Source: an uncultured Verrucomicrobia subdivision 3 bacterium (GTDB taxonomy: Bacteria; Verrucomicrobiota; Verrucomicrobiia; Limisphaerales; UBA11358). From it: DNA of 64,000 bases. The translations under genes were made by a program, and so were the position numbers. The notes beneath the pieces are model-generated. The model saw only the letters and a list, made by a program, of their open reading frames with translations, ran no database searches and was not told where the DNA came from. Shown here in pieces: positions 10,003-18,290 of the stretch. Positions within the stretch are counted from its first letter, which is position 1, and each line of letters begins with the position of its first letter. The stretch covers positions 44,412-108,411 of the forward strand of contig CAIXUZ010000045.1 in NCBI GenBank assembly GCA_903922735.1, given 5' to 3'.

Positions 10003-10881
10003 TCATGGAGTTAAGAAATTTTCCCATTGGGCGGCAATGCGCGCTTCCTTTTCGGTATCTACTGTCTGTGCCCCGTTATGTGGCAATTGAAGAACTGCCA
10101 GCGGGACTTCCGCCATCCGATATGGATCAATGAAAACCCGGCTGCCCGTGCCGTTCGTGAAACATAAAAGGGACGTCACACTGGTGTAGTGCAAATAGCC
10201 CTGTAGGCCGGGGTCGGCCCCCAGTTTTGTTGCTGCCAGACGACGTGCCTCATCCTCCCGCACCGTTTCAAAGGATAATCCTTCCCAATAGGAAAGAACC
10301 GGTGGCCGATCTTTGATGAGGCTGACTTTGTAAGCGGCCACTTCATTGCTGGCAACAAACGCCGTGCGCGCCTGGCTAAATTCGGCAACCAACTGGTTGA
10401 CAGCGGCAATATCGGTTTTCTGGTATGAGACATGCAATTGATCCTTCAAGGTTCGCTCACGCCTAGCCATGTCAGTCAGCTGTGCTTTCAAGTTTTCGGC
10501 GGTCAATCCACCCGCCTTGGAAGTCACCAGCACATTCAGAGACGCGGGGTTGCCGGACAGGTCATTGACCGGTTGGGCATCCACCACGACGACATCTTTT
10601 CGGTCTCTCTGCTTGATCCATTTGATTAGGGAACTCAAGGCCTGATTAGTATCAATGATCCGGTAATTTGCGGAGGCACTGGTTGCACCCGCCGGGGTTG
10701 AAACATTGGTGCTAATGCCAATTGTCGGAGAGACCGCCATGCGGTTGGTCGGACCGGGATTATTGGCAGAAATATCCCGACTTGGATTCTGAGTTAAATG
10801 TAATGTGCGGTTTTGAAGCAGCCAGAACAATCCCAGCAGAATCAAGATTCCGAACACAATCATTCGTCCCCGTTTATTCAT
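10003..10881 (-). CDS. Membrane-anchored hypothetical protein encoded with the giant peptidase
   Basis: 292 aa, beginning MNKRGRMIVFGILILLGLFWLL, a signal anchor (one membrane helix) with the rest outside the membrane. The soluble part has a low-complexity Asn/Thr/Ser linker (about 30-70), a charged alpha-helical middle (about 85-175) and a C-terminal region with DEARRLAATKLGADPGLQGYL. I do not recognise a family. Its stop lies 4 nt before the start of the 2844-aa cysteine peptidase gene, so a shared mRNA is very likely. That pairing suggests, without proving, a role as a folding partner, inhibitor or surface-anchoring helper for the peptidase. Confidence 0.75.
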   Translation of the reverse strand: MNKRGRMIVFGILILLGLFWLLQNRTLHLTQNPSRDISANNPGPTNRMAVSPTIGISTNVSTPAGATSASANYRIIDTNQALSSLIKWIKQRDRKDVVVVDAQPVNDLSGNPASLNVLVTSKAGGLTAENLKAQLTDMARRERTLKDQLHVSYQKTDIAAVNQLVAEFSQARTAFVASNEVAAYKVSLIKDRPPVLSYWEGLSFETVREDEARRLAATKLGADPGLQGYLHYTSVTSLLCFTNGTGSRVFIDPYRMAEVPLAVLQLPHNGAQTVDTEKEARIAAQWENFLTP

Positions 10882-11011
10882 ATAAAGTCTCGTAATTTCC
10901 CGTTTCGATAATTATCAAATAAGCATACTAGCGGAATTGGATGCTGTTTGGATAGACGGCTGAACAGCCTACACGCCTTGCGAAGGTGATTGTGGCAACG
11001 ATGTTTGCGTT

Positions 11012-11389
11012 TTACGTTTTGTCGGACGGGACGGTCGGGTTGTGGAGGCAGCATTTGCCGGTGTGATGGCGTGGGCAAATGGGGGGAAGCACGGCGGTTT
11101 CGGCCAGGGTGAGCGCGACCAGCTGCTCCACAACCCGCAGGGCCAGCTCGGTACGGCTGGTGACGGTGAGCTTCTTGAACAGCCGGTTCATGTGCATGTG
11201 AACGGTGTGTGGAGAAATCGTAAAACGTTTGGCAATATCCGTCTCGTGTTTATTGTCAAAGACACTTTGGACGATCTGTAATTCGCGCTTGGTGATGTCC
11301 AGAGTGCGGCCAATCTCATGCCAAGCACGGTCGCTGAGAATCGCTGCACCCCGGAGCTTGCGGCGTGAATTGGGGCGGGTTTTGCTCAT
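11012..11389 (-). CDS. LuxR/GerE-type helix-turn-helix regulator, stand-alone DNA-binding domain
   Basis: 125 aa. Residues about 30-90 form a GerE/LuxR C-terminal HTH: LTKRELQIVQSVFDNKHETDIAKRF-like start, then ISPHTVHMHMNRLFKKL as recognition helix and TSRTELALRV after it. There is no receiver or ligand domain. The C-terminal tail has a Cys/His cluster (PPICPRHHTGKCCLHN) that could bind a metal. It is the last gene of the minus-strand defence island, after hsdR and a small zinc-ribbon-like gene, so it may regulate the island. The ligand or signal is unknown. Confidence 0.85.
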   Translation of the reverse strand: MSKTRPNSRRKLRGAAILSDRAWHEIGRTLDITKRELQIVQSVFDNKHETDIAKRFTISPHTVHMHMNRLFKKLTVTSRTELALRVVEQLVALTLAETAVLPPICPRHHTGKCCLHNPTVPSDKT

Positions 11390-11443
11390 CAGATTGTTGG
11401 GTTGAAAAACTTGAAGTGGTGAAAGCGTGAAGGCGCAGTGGCT

Positions 11444-11665
11444 TCAGGATTTGGTGGCGGATTTGCCCTGGCAGTTGGCGATGTCGTGGGCGACTTGATA
11501 GGGGGTGAGAAAGGTCCAGACGGAGCCTTTGCATTTCGGACAGAGCTTCAGTTCCGGTTTCCGGTGAGCGGTTTCAAATTCCCCCACGGCCTGCTGCTCG
11601 GCTGGCGAGATGGTTTTGTGGATGATTTTACCCAGCAATTCGGTGTAGCGGTCGTAGGCGATCAT
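11444..11665 (-). CDS. Small zinc-ribbon-like hypothetical protein
   Basis: 73 aa, starting MIAYDRYTELLGKIIHKTIS. The first half is predicted helical (SPAEQQAVGEFETAH). The second half has CPKCKG and a lone Cys near the end (HDIANCQG), a partial zinc-ribbon pattern. It lies 40 nt after the hsdR stop and 54 nt before the luxR-type gene, all on the same strand, which supports it being real. I do not recognise a family. Confidence 0.55.
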   Translation of the reverse strand: MIAYDRYTELLGKIIHKTISPAEQQAVGEFETAHRKPELKLCPKCKGSVWTFLTPYQVAHDIANCQGKSATKS

Positions 11666-11705
11666 GGCGATTTGATTTAATCTCTCGTGAGTTTCTTGTG
11701 GATCG

Positions 11706-14700
11706 TCAATAATACTGACGGATGTAGCCGTAGGCTTTGTCGAACAGTTCCTGGTCGGTGTGCAATTTGTATTTGAGCAGCGTGCGGCGTAGTTCTTTTT
11801 GCACGAGCCGCTCGCCGGCGTTGGTGCGCTGCCAGTCTGGGAAGCGCACTTTCTTCACGATGTCGTCAATGTCCGCGACGATGCGCTCGACGATGATGTG
11901 CGTGTTCTTGGATTTCACGTCCTTGAACAGCTCCGTGAGCGCTTCCTTGGCGCGATCGCGTTCTTCCTGCGGGTCGGCCTGCTTTTCCGCCTCCAGGACT
12001 TCCTTGGCCACTTCGAGGATTTCTTTCAGGAACTGGAGGCTGTTGAGAAAGCCTTGTTCGTGGCGTTCCTTGATTTTTTCCAAACGCTCGCCCAACGCAG
12101 TGAACTTGGGATTGCCAAGATGTTTCCGCAGCCGGGCGATGAGGCGGATTTCAATTTCACGGCCACGCTTGGCCGGATCGGCATCCTTCAAAATATCCTC
12201 CAACACCTGTGCGTCGAGCACCAGTGTCTCGACGTCGTCGCGCACGGATTCCAAGTGGACGTTCTGATTGATCAACTCCACCGTCTTGGCCCCCAGCGCG
12301 TGCCAGAGCAATCTGCCATTGCCGCTGACCGGTTTCACCGATTCATACACCGCCGTCAGCCAGCGGTAATCTTTTTCGTAGGGGCTGAGGCACGGGTCGG
12401 GCGACAGCGCTTCCCAGATGGTGCCCAACACGATGTAGTTGGCGGCGAATTTGTCGCGGACTTCGTTGTTGGGCAGGCATTGCTGCGCGGCCATGAGGCC
12501 CTCGTAACCGCCGACGCTGCGGTCCACATGCGGAAAAAAAGCCAGGCACTTCTGCACCTGCACTGGCAGCGCCTTGCGCAATTCCTCGATGTTGCTAACG
12601 ACCTGTTGCACGGCCTTTTCGTCGAAATCCAGCGCCTGCGCCACGTCATCGAAGATGCCGATGTAATCCACAATCAACCCGTGCGTCTTTTCCTGGCCAA
12701 ACGTGCGGTTCGTCCGACAGATCGCTTGTAGGAGGTTGTGATCCTTCATCGGTTTGTCGAGATACATCACCTGCAAAATCGGCGCGTCGAAGCCGGTAAG
12801 CAACTTACTCGTAACAATGACATATTTCAGCGGGTCCATCGGATCACGGAAACGGTCGAGCAATTTTTCCTCGGCATCTTTGTCACGCACATGCTGCTTC
12901 CATTCCAGCGGATCGTGCTGTGCGCCGGACATCACGATGGCGCTGGCCTCCGGGCCGATCAACTCATCCATGACGGCCTTGTAAAGTATGCAGCACTCGC
13001 GGTCAAACACCACCACCTGCGCCTTGAATCCGTTCGGTTCCACCTTGGTCTGGAAATGTTTGACGATGTGGTTCACCACCGCCTGGATGCGTTCCGGGTT
13101 TTTCACCAGAACGGCCATCTTGGCGGCGCGCTTGGCGAGGTCGTCGCGATCCTGCTCGCTCAACTCGCCGGTGATGGCTTTGTAGGCTTCGTCAATCGCC
13201 GCCCGGTCAATTTTCAACTTCACTTCCGGCGCTTCAAAATGCAGCGGCAGCGTGGCCTTATCGCGGATGGATTCCGAGAACGAATAGCGGCTCATGTAGC
13301 CTTTCTCGTCCTCGTTGGCCCCGAACGCCCAATAGGTATTACGGTCAGCGCGATTGATGGGCGTGCCGGTGAGACCGAACAGGAAGGCATTGGGCAGCGC
13401 CTCGCGCATCTTGCGACCGAGATCGCCTTCCTGCGTGCGATGCGCCTCGTCCACCATGACGATGATGTTGGAGCGAGTGTTGATGGCGCGGGAATTTCCT
13501 TTTGTGGTCACAGCCCCCTCACCCTGACCCTCTCCCCCGGTGGGGGCGAGGGAACCGGAATTATTGGTTTCGCCAAACTTGTGAATCGTGGTGATGAGCA
13601 CCTTACGCACGTCCTGCGCCAGCAACGTCTGCAACTCCTCTCGCGTGGCCACACCGACCATGTTCGGCACGTCCGCAGCATTGAAGGTGCCGGTGATTTG
13701 CGTGTCCAGGTCAATGCGGTCCACCACGATGATGACGGTGGGATTGCCGAGCTTGGGGTGCAGCCGCAGCTTTTGCGCGGCGAAGACCATGAGCAACGAT
13801 TTGCCGCTGCCTTGAAAATGCCAGATGAGGCCCTTCTTCGGCTGGCCTTTGATCACGCGCTCGACGATCTGGTTGACCGTGAAATACTGCTGGTAACGGC
13901 CGATGATTTTGATGCGGCGATGTTTCTTGTCCGTGGCGAACACGGTGAAATTTTGGAGGATGTCCAGCACCACGCCCGGCTGGAGCATGGATTCCACCGT
14001 GCGCCGCACGTCGGCCAGCGCACCTTCCGGCTCGTTCTCCCGCGTGCGCCACGGACCCCAGATGTCAATCGGCATCCGAATGGAGCCGTAGCGGAACAGC
14101 TTGCCCTCCGTGGCGAAGGAAAAGACGTTGGGCACGAACATGGCCGGCACCTGCTTCTCGTAAATCTCATTCACCTGATACGCGCCGTCGAACCACGTCA
14201 CCGCGCTACGCGTGGGCGTCTTGGCCTCGCCGATGACGATGGGCAATCCGTTGACCACGAACACCACGTCGAACCGCTTTTCCACGCTGCCGGCCTGATA
14301 AACCCATTGATTCGTGACCACGAGCTGGTTGCCGGCCGGGTTCGCAGTATCCACCAGACGCACGGGCACATGCTCGCCGTTGGGGCCGAAGGGCATCGTC
14401 TTCTCGCCGCGCAACCAATCCATGAAATTCTCGTTGGCCCGGACCAAGCCATCCGCCTGCACCGTGAGCAGAATCGCCCGCAGCGCATAAATAACCTCGT
14501 CGGCGCGGTCGGGCTGGTTGCCAATTTCGGGATTGAGCCGGATGAGGGCCAGACGCAACCACGGTTCCACCATCACGTCGCCGACCTGCCGGGGAACATC
14601 AGCGGCGGGAACAAACTCCCATTTGGCTGGGCGCAAGTCCCCGCCGAGCGATGCGCCCCAGCCGGGCGTTTCTTTCAACTCGAACGGCTGGCCGGTGGTG

Positions 14701-14759
14701 TCGGCGGACAGGGCATCGAGAATCATCTGCTCGACGGTGTTGGATTCGTTGAAGCTCAT
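11706..14759 (-). CDS. hsdR: Type I restriction enzyme HsdR (restriction and translocase subunit)
   Basis: 1017 aa, normal for HsdR. N-terminal nuclease domain of the PD-(D/E)xK type with RFDVVFVVNGLPIVIGEAKTP at about 163-185. SF2 translocase motifs follow: Walker A HFQGSGKS at about 315, DEAH in IIVMVDEAHRTQEGD at about 435, motif III LTGTPI, and RTNR in the second RecA fold. The C-terminal helical part binds the methylase. HsdR acts with HsdM and HsdS to cut unmodified DNA after translocation. Its ATG overlaps the hsdS stop by 4 nt (ATGA). Between the Walker A and DEAH motifs there is an unusual extra loop (about residues 395-425) encoded by a GC-rich palindromic repeat. The reading frame is intact, but the specificity subunit is broken, so the enzyme is probably idle. 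Confidence 0.95.
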   Translation of the reverse strand: MSFNESNTVEQMILDALSADTTGQPFELKETPGWGASLGGDLRPAKWEFVPAADVPRQVGDVMVEPWLRLALIRLNPEIGNQPDRADEVIYALRAILLTVQADGLVRANENFMDWLRGEKTMPFGPNGEHVPVRLVDTANPAGNQLVVTNQWVYQAGSVEKRFDVVFVVNGLPIVIGEAKTPTRSAVTWFDGAYQVNEIYEKQVPAMFVPNVFSFATEGKLFRYGSIRMPIDIWGPWRTRENEPEGALADVRRTVESMLQPGVVLDILQNFTVFATDKKHRRIKIIGRYQQYFTVNQIVERVIKGQPKKGLIWHFQGSGKSLLMVFAAQKLRLHPKLGNPTVIIVVDRIDLDTQITGTFNAADVPNMVGVATREELQTLLAQDVRKVLITTIHKFGETNNSGSLAPTGGEGQGEGAVTTKGNSRAINTRSNIIVMVDEAHRTQEGDLGRKMREALPNAFLFGLTGTPINRADRNTYWAFGANEDEKGYMSRYSFSESIRDKATLPLHFEAPEVKLKIDRAAIDEAYKAITGELSEQDRDDLAKRAAKMAVLVKNPERIQAVVNHIVKHFQTKVEPNGFKAQVVVFDRECCILYKAVMDELIGPEASAIVMSGAQHDPLEWKQHVRDKDAEEKLLDRFRDPMDPLKYVIVTSKLLTGFDAPILQVMYLDKPMKDHNLLQAICRTNRTFGQEKTHGLIVDYIGIFDDVAQALDFDEKAVQQVVSNIEELRKALPVQVQKCLAFFPHVDRSVGGYEGLMAAQQCLPNNEVRDKFAANYIVLGTIWEALSPDPCLSPYEKDYRWLTAVYESVKPVSGNGRLLWHALGAKTVELINQNVHLESVRDDVETLVLDAQVLEDILKDADPAKRGREIEIRLIARLRKHLGNPKFTALGERLEKIKERHEQGFLNSLQFLKEILEVAKEVLEAEKQADPQEERDRAKEALTELFKDVKSKNTHIIVERIVADIDDIVKKVRFPDWQRTNAGERLVQKELRRTLLKYKLHTDQELFDKAYGYIRQYY
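13514..13552. repeat. REP-like palindrome inserted in frame in hsdR
   Basis: CCCTC at 13516 pairs with GAGGG ending at 13552, and inside it CCCCC-GGT-GGGGG forms a perfect hairpin. The text ccctcaccctgaccctctcc resembles a dispersed intergenic repeat common in many bacterial genomes. Here it sits inside hsdR and is translated as a Gly/Glu/Pro-rich loop (LAPTGGEGQGEG) just before the DEAH motif. Confidence 0.75.
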
Positions 14760-15106
14760 ACTTCGCCTTTGGTAAACACTTCGTTAATTAAACAACTCCG
14801 AAGGTTGCGCTGTTCTGCAATATGTTTTGAAAGACTTGTTTGCGCTTCCGCAAGCGCCTGAAAGCGTAATTCCACTTCTGGCTGTTCTGATTCGACGGGT
14901 AAAGCGATGCGCTTTTCTAAAATGTTTCCACGGCTGATTCCTGGTATGAGGCCTTGAGCCTCCGCATTTAGTTGCGCCGAAAATGCGTGAAGAATTTTTA
15001 GAAGTAACACCCTGCTAATCTTTTGAGGGCGGACCGCCATTAATTGTCGGCTGATGCAATATTTTCTATCAGCGACAACAACTTTTCCCGTTCCACTTCC
15101 TTTACA
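14756..15106 (-). pseudogene. hsdS: hsdS, C-terminal fragment (cut off by ISL3-family insertion)
   Basis: The frame continues upstream of the annotated ATG (15040) as CKGSGTGKVVVADRKYCISRQL, which is the distal part of the second target-recognition domain, then MAVRPQKISRVLLLKILHAF and the terminal helix region (ELRFQALAEAQTSLSKHIAEQRNLRSCL) that dimerises and contacts HsdM. The frame meets a TGA just inside the insertion element. It joins the fragment at 16565-17400 across the 8-bp duplication to rebuild one continuous HsdS (VTCKG|SGTGK). The stop overlaps the hsdR start. Translation could restart at 15040, but a 94-aa product lacks both recognition domains. Confidence 0.9.
15099..15106. repeat. 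Target site duplication, left copy
   Basis: CCTTTACA, identical to 16565-16572. In hsdS it encodes part of CKG on the minus strand; both hsdS fragments end in it. Confidence 0.85.
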
Positions 15107-16564
15107 GGATATTCAGGGTTTTTCGTGGCTAGAAGTGAGAATAAATTGAGGCCATTTAGTTGACAACTTAAATGAGCGACGTGGTTTCAAATTGTCGGCT
15201 GGCTGGTTGGAGTTGGCGTGGATCGCTTTGCGCCGGCCATCGCTTCGCTCCGCTGCGCGCTGCCGGGCGGTCATTTGGGGTTGGCTTGGGACGTGGTGGT
15301 TGGCAGGCTTTTAGCATGAGCTTGGACAACGAATTACATAAACATTACGCGTTACTTTTGGGGATCGGCAGTCCGTGGGAGGTCAAAACCGTGGAGCTGA
15401 AACTGATGGAAAAGAAAGTGGAGATTGAACTGGGTTGGCAATGGGGATCTGATGCCAAATGCCCGGAATGTGGGTGTGAATGCTCGATTCACGACAGCGC
15501 GCCGGAGCGGACCTGGCGGCACTTGGACACCATGCAATTTACGACGTTGATTCGGGCGCGAACCCCGAGGGCGGAATGTCCGACCCACGGGGTCAAGACA
15601 ATGACGGTGCCGTGGGCGGTGCCGCAGGGACGGTTTACGCTTTTGTTCGAACGGTTTGCCGTGGAGGTGATGCTGGCCTGCGCGAGCGTGAGTCAGGCTT
15701 GCGAACTGTTGAGCATTGGCTGGGACGCCGCGCATGAGATTATGAAACGCGCTGTGGCGCGCGGATTGGAGCGGCGTCAACTGGAACAACTCAAGTATCT
15801 GGGAATGGATGAAAAGAGCTTCAAGCGTGGACATTCCTATATCACGCTGCTGACGGACTTGGAGGAATCACGCGTGCTGGAGGTGGTGGAAGAACGCACT
15901 TGCGCAGCGGCGGATCAGTTGTGGGCGACGCTCACACCAGAACAGAAGTCGGCGGTGGAAGCGGTGGCGGTGGATATGTGGGAACCGTTCATTCAGACGA
16001 TTGAAAAACAGGTGCCAGCAGCGGACATCGTGCATGACCGCTTTCACGTCAGCAAATACTTGAACGAGTCGGTGGACAAGGTGCGTCGGCAGGAACATAA
16101 GGAGTTGCTGGCCGAAGGCGATGAAACGCTCAAGGGGACACGGCAACTGTGGTTGTATAATCCGCAGCATTTTAGTCCGGAGCAACGGGATGAATTTTCC
16201 GGGCTAAAGGATCAGCAACTGAAAGTGGCGCGAGCTTGGGCGATGAAAGAACTGTTCAGCAAGTTCTGGGAATATCAGGAAGAGGGTTGGGCGCGACGGT
16301 TTTTTAAGGGCTGGTTTGGCTGGGTAAGCCGCAGCCAACTCAAACCCATGACGGACGTGGCTCACCTGCTCAAGCGGCATCTGGAAAACCTGCTGACGTA
16401 TTTGCGCCATCACATCACCAACGCCGTGACGGAAGGGTTGAACTCAAAGATCCAGAGCATCAAGTCGGCGGCTCGCGGCTTTCGCAACTTCAAGAATTAC
16501 CGGATACGTATCCTGTTTTTCTGCGGAAAGCTCGATCTTTATCCACTATGATGTTCGAAGAAAC
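15107..16564 (+). mobile_element. ISL3-family insertion sequence in hsdS
   Basis: A 1458-bp element bounded by identical 8-bp direct repeats CCTTTACA (15099-15106 and 16565-16572), the usual ISL3 target-duplication length. Removing the element and one repeat restores the hsdS frame, which fixes the ends. The outer ends are GGATATTCAGGGTTTTTCG (left) and, inverted, GTTTCTTCGAACATC (right); the terminal inverted repeats are weak, sharing mainly a GGGTTT(C)TTCG core that is offset between the ends. One transposase gene is carried, on the strand opposite to hsdS. Confidence 0.85.
15316..16551 (+). CDS. ISL3-family transposase
   Basis: 411 aa from ATG at 15316 (MSLDNELHKHYALLLGI). The ORF track starts earlier at 15172, but that extension is not family-like. 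N-terminal zinc finger: CPECGCECSIHD at about 55-70. DDE-type catalytic core: D in YLGMDEKSFKRG, D in IVHDRFHVSKYLN, E in NAVTEGLNSKIQ, then the terminal FKNYRIRILFFCG. Length and motif order match ISL3 transposases (DDE_Tnp_ISL3). The frame is intact, so the element may still be active. The stop lies 13 nt before the right end of the element. Confidence 0.95.
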   Translation: MSLDNELHKHYALLLGIGSPWEVKTVELKLMEKKVEIELGWQWGSDAKCPECGCECSIHDSAPERTWRHLDTMQFTTLIRARTPRAECPTHGVKTMTVPWAVPQGRFTLLFERFAVEVMLACASVSQACELLSIGWDAAHEIMKRAVARGLERRQLEQLKYLGMDEKSFKRGHSYITLLTDLEESRVLEVVEERTCAAADQLWATLTPEQKSAVEAVAVDMWEPFIQTIEKQVPAADIVHDRFHVSKYLNESVDKVRRQEHKELLAEGDETLKGTRQLWLYNPQHFSPEQRDEFSGLKDQQLKVARAWAMKELFSKFWEYQEEGWARRFFKGWFGWVSRSQLKPMTDVAHLLKRHLENLLTYLRHHITNAVTEGLNSKIQSIKSAARGFRNFKNYRIRILFFCGKLDLYPL

Positions 16565-16572
16565 CCTTTACA
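16565..16572. repeat. Target site duplication, right copy
   Basis: CCTTTACA, the second copy of the 8-bp duplication that flanks the ISL3-family element. Confidence 0.85.
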
Positions 16573-17316
16573 AGTTACGAGAACATCACCCTTTTCACAG
16601 CAGACCTTCGGAACAGTAGTGTAGCGGCTGATCTTGATTATTCCGTCGGGGAAATCCGCTGGGCCAGTTAGGTAAGGTGTGCCTTGAGGTTTCTCGCTGT
16701 AGTCTTTTGCATCGATATGTTGTCCACCAATCAGCACAACACAATCACCCAAACAAACGCTGTCACCGCCATTTTGAACCAGCAGGGCTTTTGACATTTG
16801 GAGGTCCAAAGCTTCGAGAGCGGTAAAAGCTGAAACCCATTTTTGCAGCGTTTCATCCACCGCCCAGAGGATTTCGGCGATGCGGCGCTGCTGGTCGAGC
16901 GGTGGGAGGTCGAACTCCTCCAGCTTGAGCGTTGTCCAGTTGATGGTGGGCGAGAGCGAGCCGACCGAAATGTCCACGGCGCGGTTCATGAACTTGTCGC
17001 TCATCATCAGGAACGGCAAAAAATCCGGCAGGATCACTTTGGGCTTGGCCCGCGCCACCATCGCGTGCGCCGAGCAAATGCCGTCCACTTCCGCCACCGC
17101 CAGCTTGCGCTGATACGCCCGGCGGCGTCCGAAAATCACGTCGCCTTTGCGGAAGCCGAGCTTGGTGCCGATGACATCGCTGCCCTTGCCCCACCGCCGG
17201 ATGTGCAGACTGCCGGAATCAAGATCATCCAGCCCCACATAAATTGCCTCCGCCGCCGTGCTCGGCTCCACGCGCTCATTCACATTCTCCACGATGTCGC
17301 CAAACCGCAAGCGGGA

Positions 17317-17352
17317 CCAGTTCTTGCGATTGAACAGCGGCAGCTTGGCCCA
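17317..17352. repeat. 36-bp direct repeat, copy in hsdS 5' end
   Basis: ccagttcttgcgattgaaca and the following 16 bases match 20464-20499 with one mismatch. It encodes WAKLPLFNRKNW near the HsdS N-terminus and flanks the PtuA/PtuB-like pair. Confidence 0.9.
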
Positions 17353-17399
17353 AGCGGGGTTGGGGTTCAAAGACGTTGATAATTCTTTTCCCATTTTCA

Positions 17400-18290
17400 T
17401 TAAATATCATCTGGCCTTAAATGTCCGCTGCGGATATGCCGGATTGTGTCGGCTAAATCTATTTTTGCTTTTTCATTGGTGGATAACCCATACAACAAAA
17501 AAGACTTCCAATTATTTACGGTTGTGAATTCTTTGTCACTTAACCAGAGAGCATAGTCTACGGCATCCGAAAATGTCTGATCTGTGAAATGTGCAGTTTC
17601 AAGACCACGAAAATAGACTTCATCTTTTCTCTGAAAATCAACCCACCACTTATCCATATCAATGAGCACTCTTGTTCTCATTAAAGTAACTTTATAATGG
17701 TAGTTCACTGCTGCATACAAGGGGTGCTGTTCGTGTATTAATATTTCTGTCGTTATTTTTGGCCGGCGATAATTTCCATTAGTGGCATTTATTTTTGCGG
17801 TGAAAAGCCTGTCTTCAACACGATCAAAATACGGATGCAATACACGTTCACCAGGCAGTGCCCCTAGATAGCTTTCTTGCCTGGCAGAATTGCATTTTAG
17901 ACATGCAGGAACTAGATTTTGGCTAAATATTGCAAGGTCTGGAAATTTACCTTGGGGGAAAATATGATCCACAGAGCCAAGCTCTGGAGCCCCGCACATT
18001 GGGCAAGCATTGATTTCCCGCGCAATGCGGATTTCCTCAATATAATCAAACAGGGCAGCTTTCGAGCCATATTTACTACCCAATGTATTTTGGAGTATTC
18101 CTTGCAGGGTTGTAGGTGTAGGCGCTATCGGGACGGCGGCATTTCCCTTGGCTAGTTGATACGCATGATAACGGCCGATGATTTCCGATTTGTCTGATCT
18201 CAAATGGGGACAAGATGCCAATGACGCATCTGCCGTAATCGTATTTAGTTTCGCTACATCATCAACTAATGGCAGCGGTAAACACCTCAT
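17400..18290 (-). CDS. HNH endonuclease, PtuB-like (Septu-type partner)
   Basis: 296 aa. The HNH/zinc core lies at about 95-135: CPMCGAPELGSVDHIFPQG, then QNLVPACLKCNSARQ, giving two CxxC pairs, the DH catalytic step and the Asn. This matches the HNH proteins (PtuB) paired with PtuA ATPases in Septu defence. The start overlaps the DUF4062-ATPase stop by 4 nt (ATGA), and its own stop overlaps hsdS (TAATG), so both are translationally coupled. The C-terminal half (about 150-296) is helical and unrecognised, making it longer than many PtuB proteins. Predicted role: nuclease effector released or activated by the ATPase during phage infection. Function is inferred from architecture and pairing. 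Confidence 0.8.
   Translation of the reverse strand: MRCLPLPLVDDVAKLNTITADASLASCPHLRSDKSEIIGRYHAYQLAKGNAAVPIAPTPTTLQGILQNTLGSKYGSKAALFDYIEEIRIAREINACPMCGAPELGSVDHIFPQGKFPDLAIFSQNLVPACLKCNSARQESYLGALPGERVLHPYFDRVEDRLFTAKINATNGNYRRPKITTEILIHEQHPLYAAVNYHYKVTLMRTRVLIDMDKWWVDFQRKDEVYFRGLETAHFTDQTFSDAVDYALWLSDKEFTTVNNWKSFLLYGLSTNEKAKIDLADTIRHIRSGHLRPDDI

Larger units (their letters stand above)
16565..17400 (-). pseudogene. hsdS: hsdS, N-terminal fragment (type I specificity subunit, interrupted)
   Basis: ATG at 17400 shares its A with the TAA of the upstream HNH gene (TAATG). The first recognition domain spans about residues 30-170, ending in PTINWTTLKLEEFDLPPL. The central conserved helical spacer follows (DQQRRIAEILWAVDETLQKW). 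The second recognition domain then starts (VCLGDCVVLIGGQHIDAKDY) and is cut at VLVTCKG, where the ISL3-family element enters; the last residues FLRTS and the stop come from the element. The truncated protein keeps one recognition domain. Half-HsdS proteins can sometimes dimerise, so residual activity is possible but unproven. Confidence 0.9.

Noticed and set aside
12738-14861. 707-aa plus-strand ORF
   Set aside because: Antisense shadow of hsdR; His/Arg-rich, no domain, and it crosses the hsdR/hsdS joint. The opposite frame has all HsdR motifs.
15172-15315. Longer transposase start
   Set aside because: The extra 48 residues are unlike ISL3 transposases; ATG at 15316 gives the normal N-terminus.
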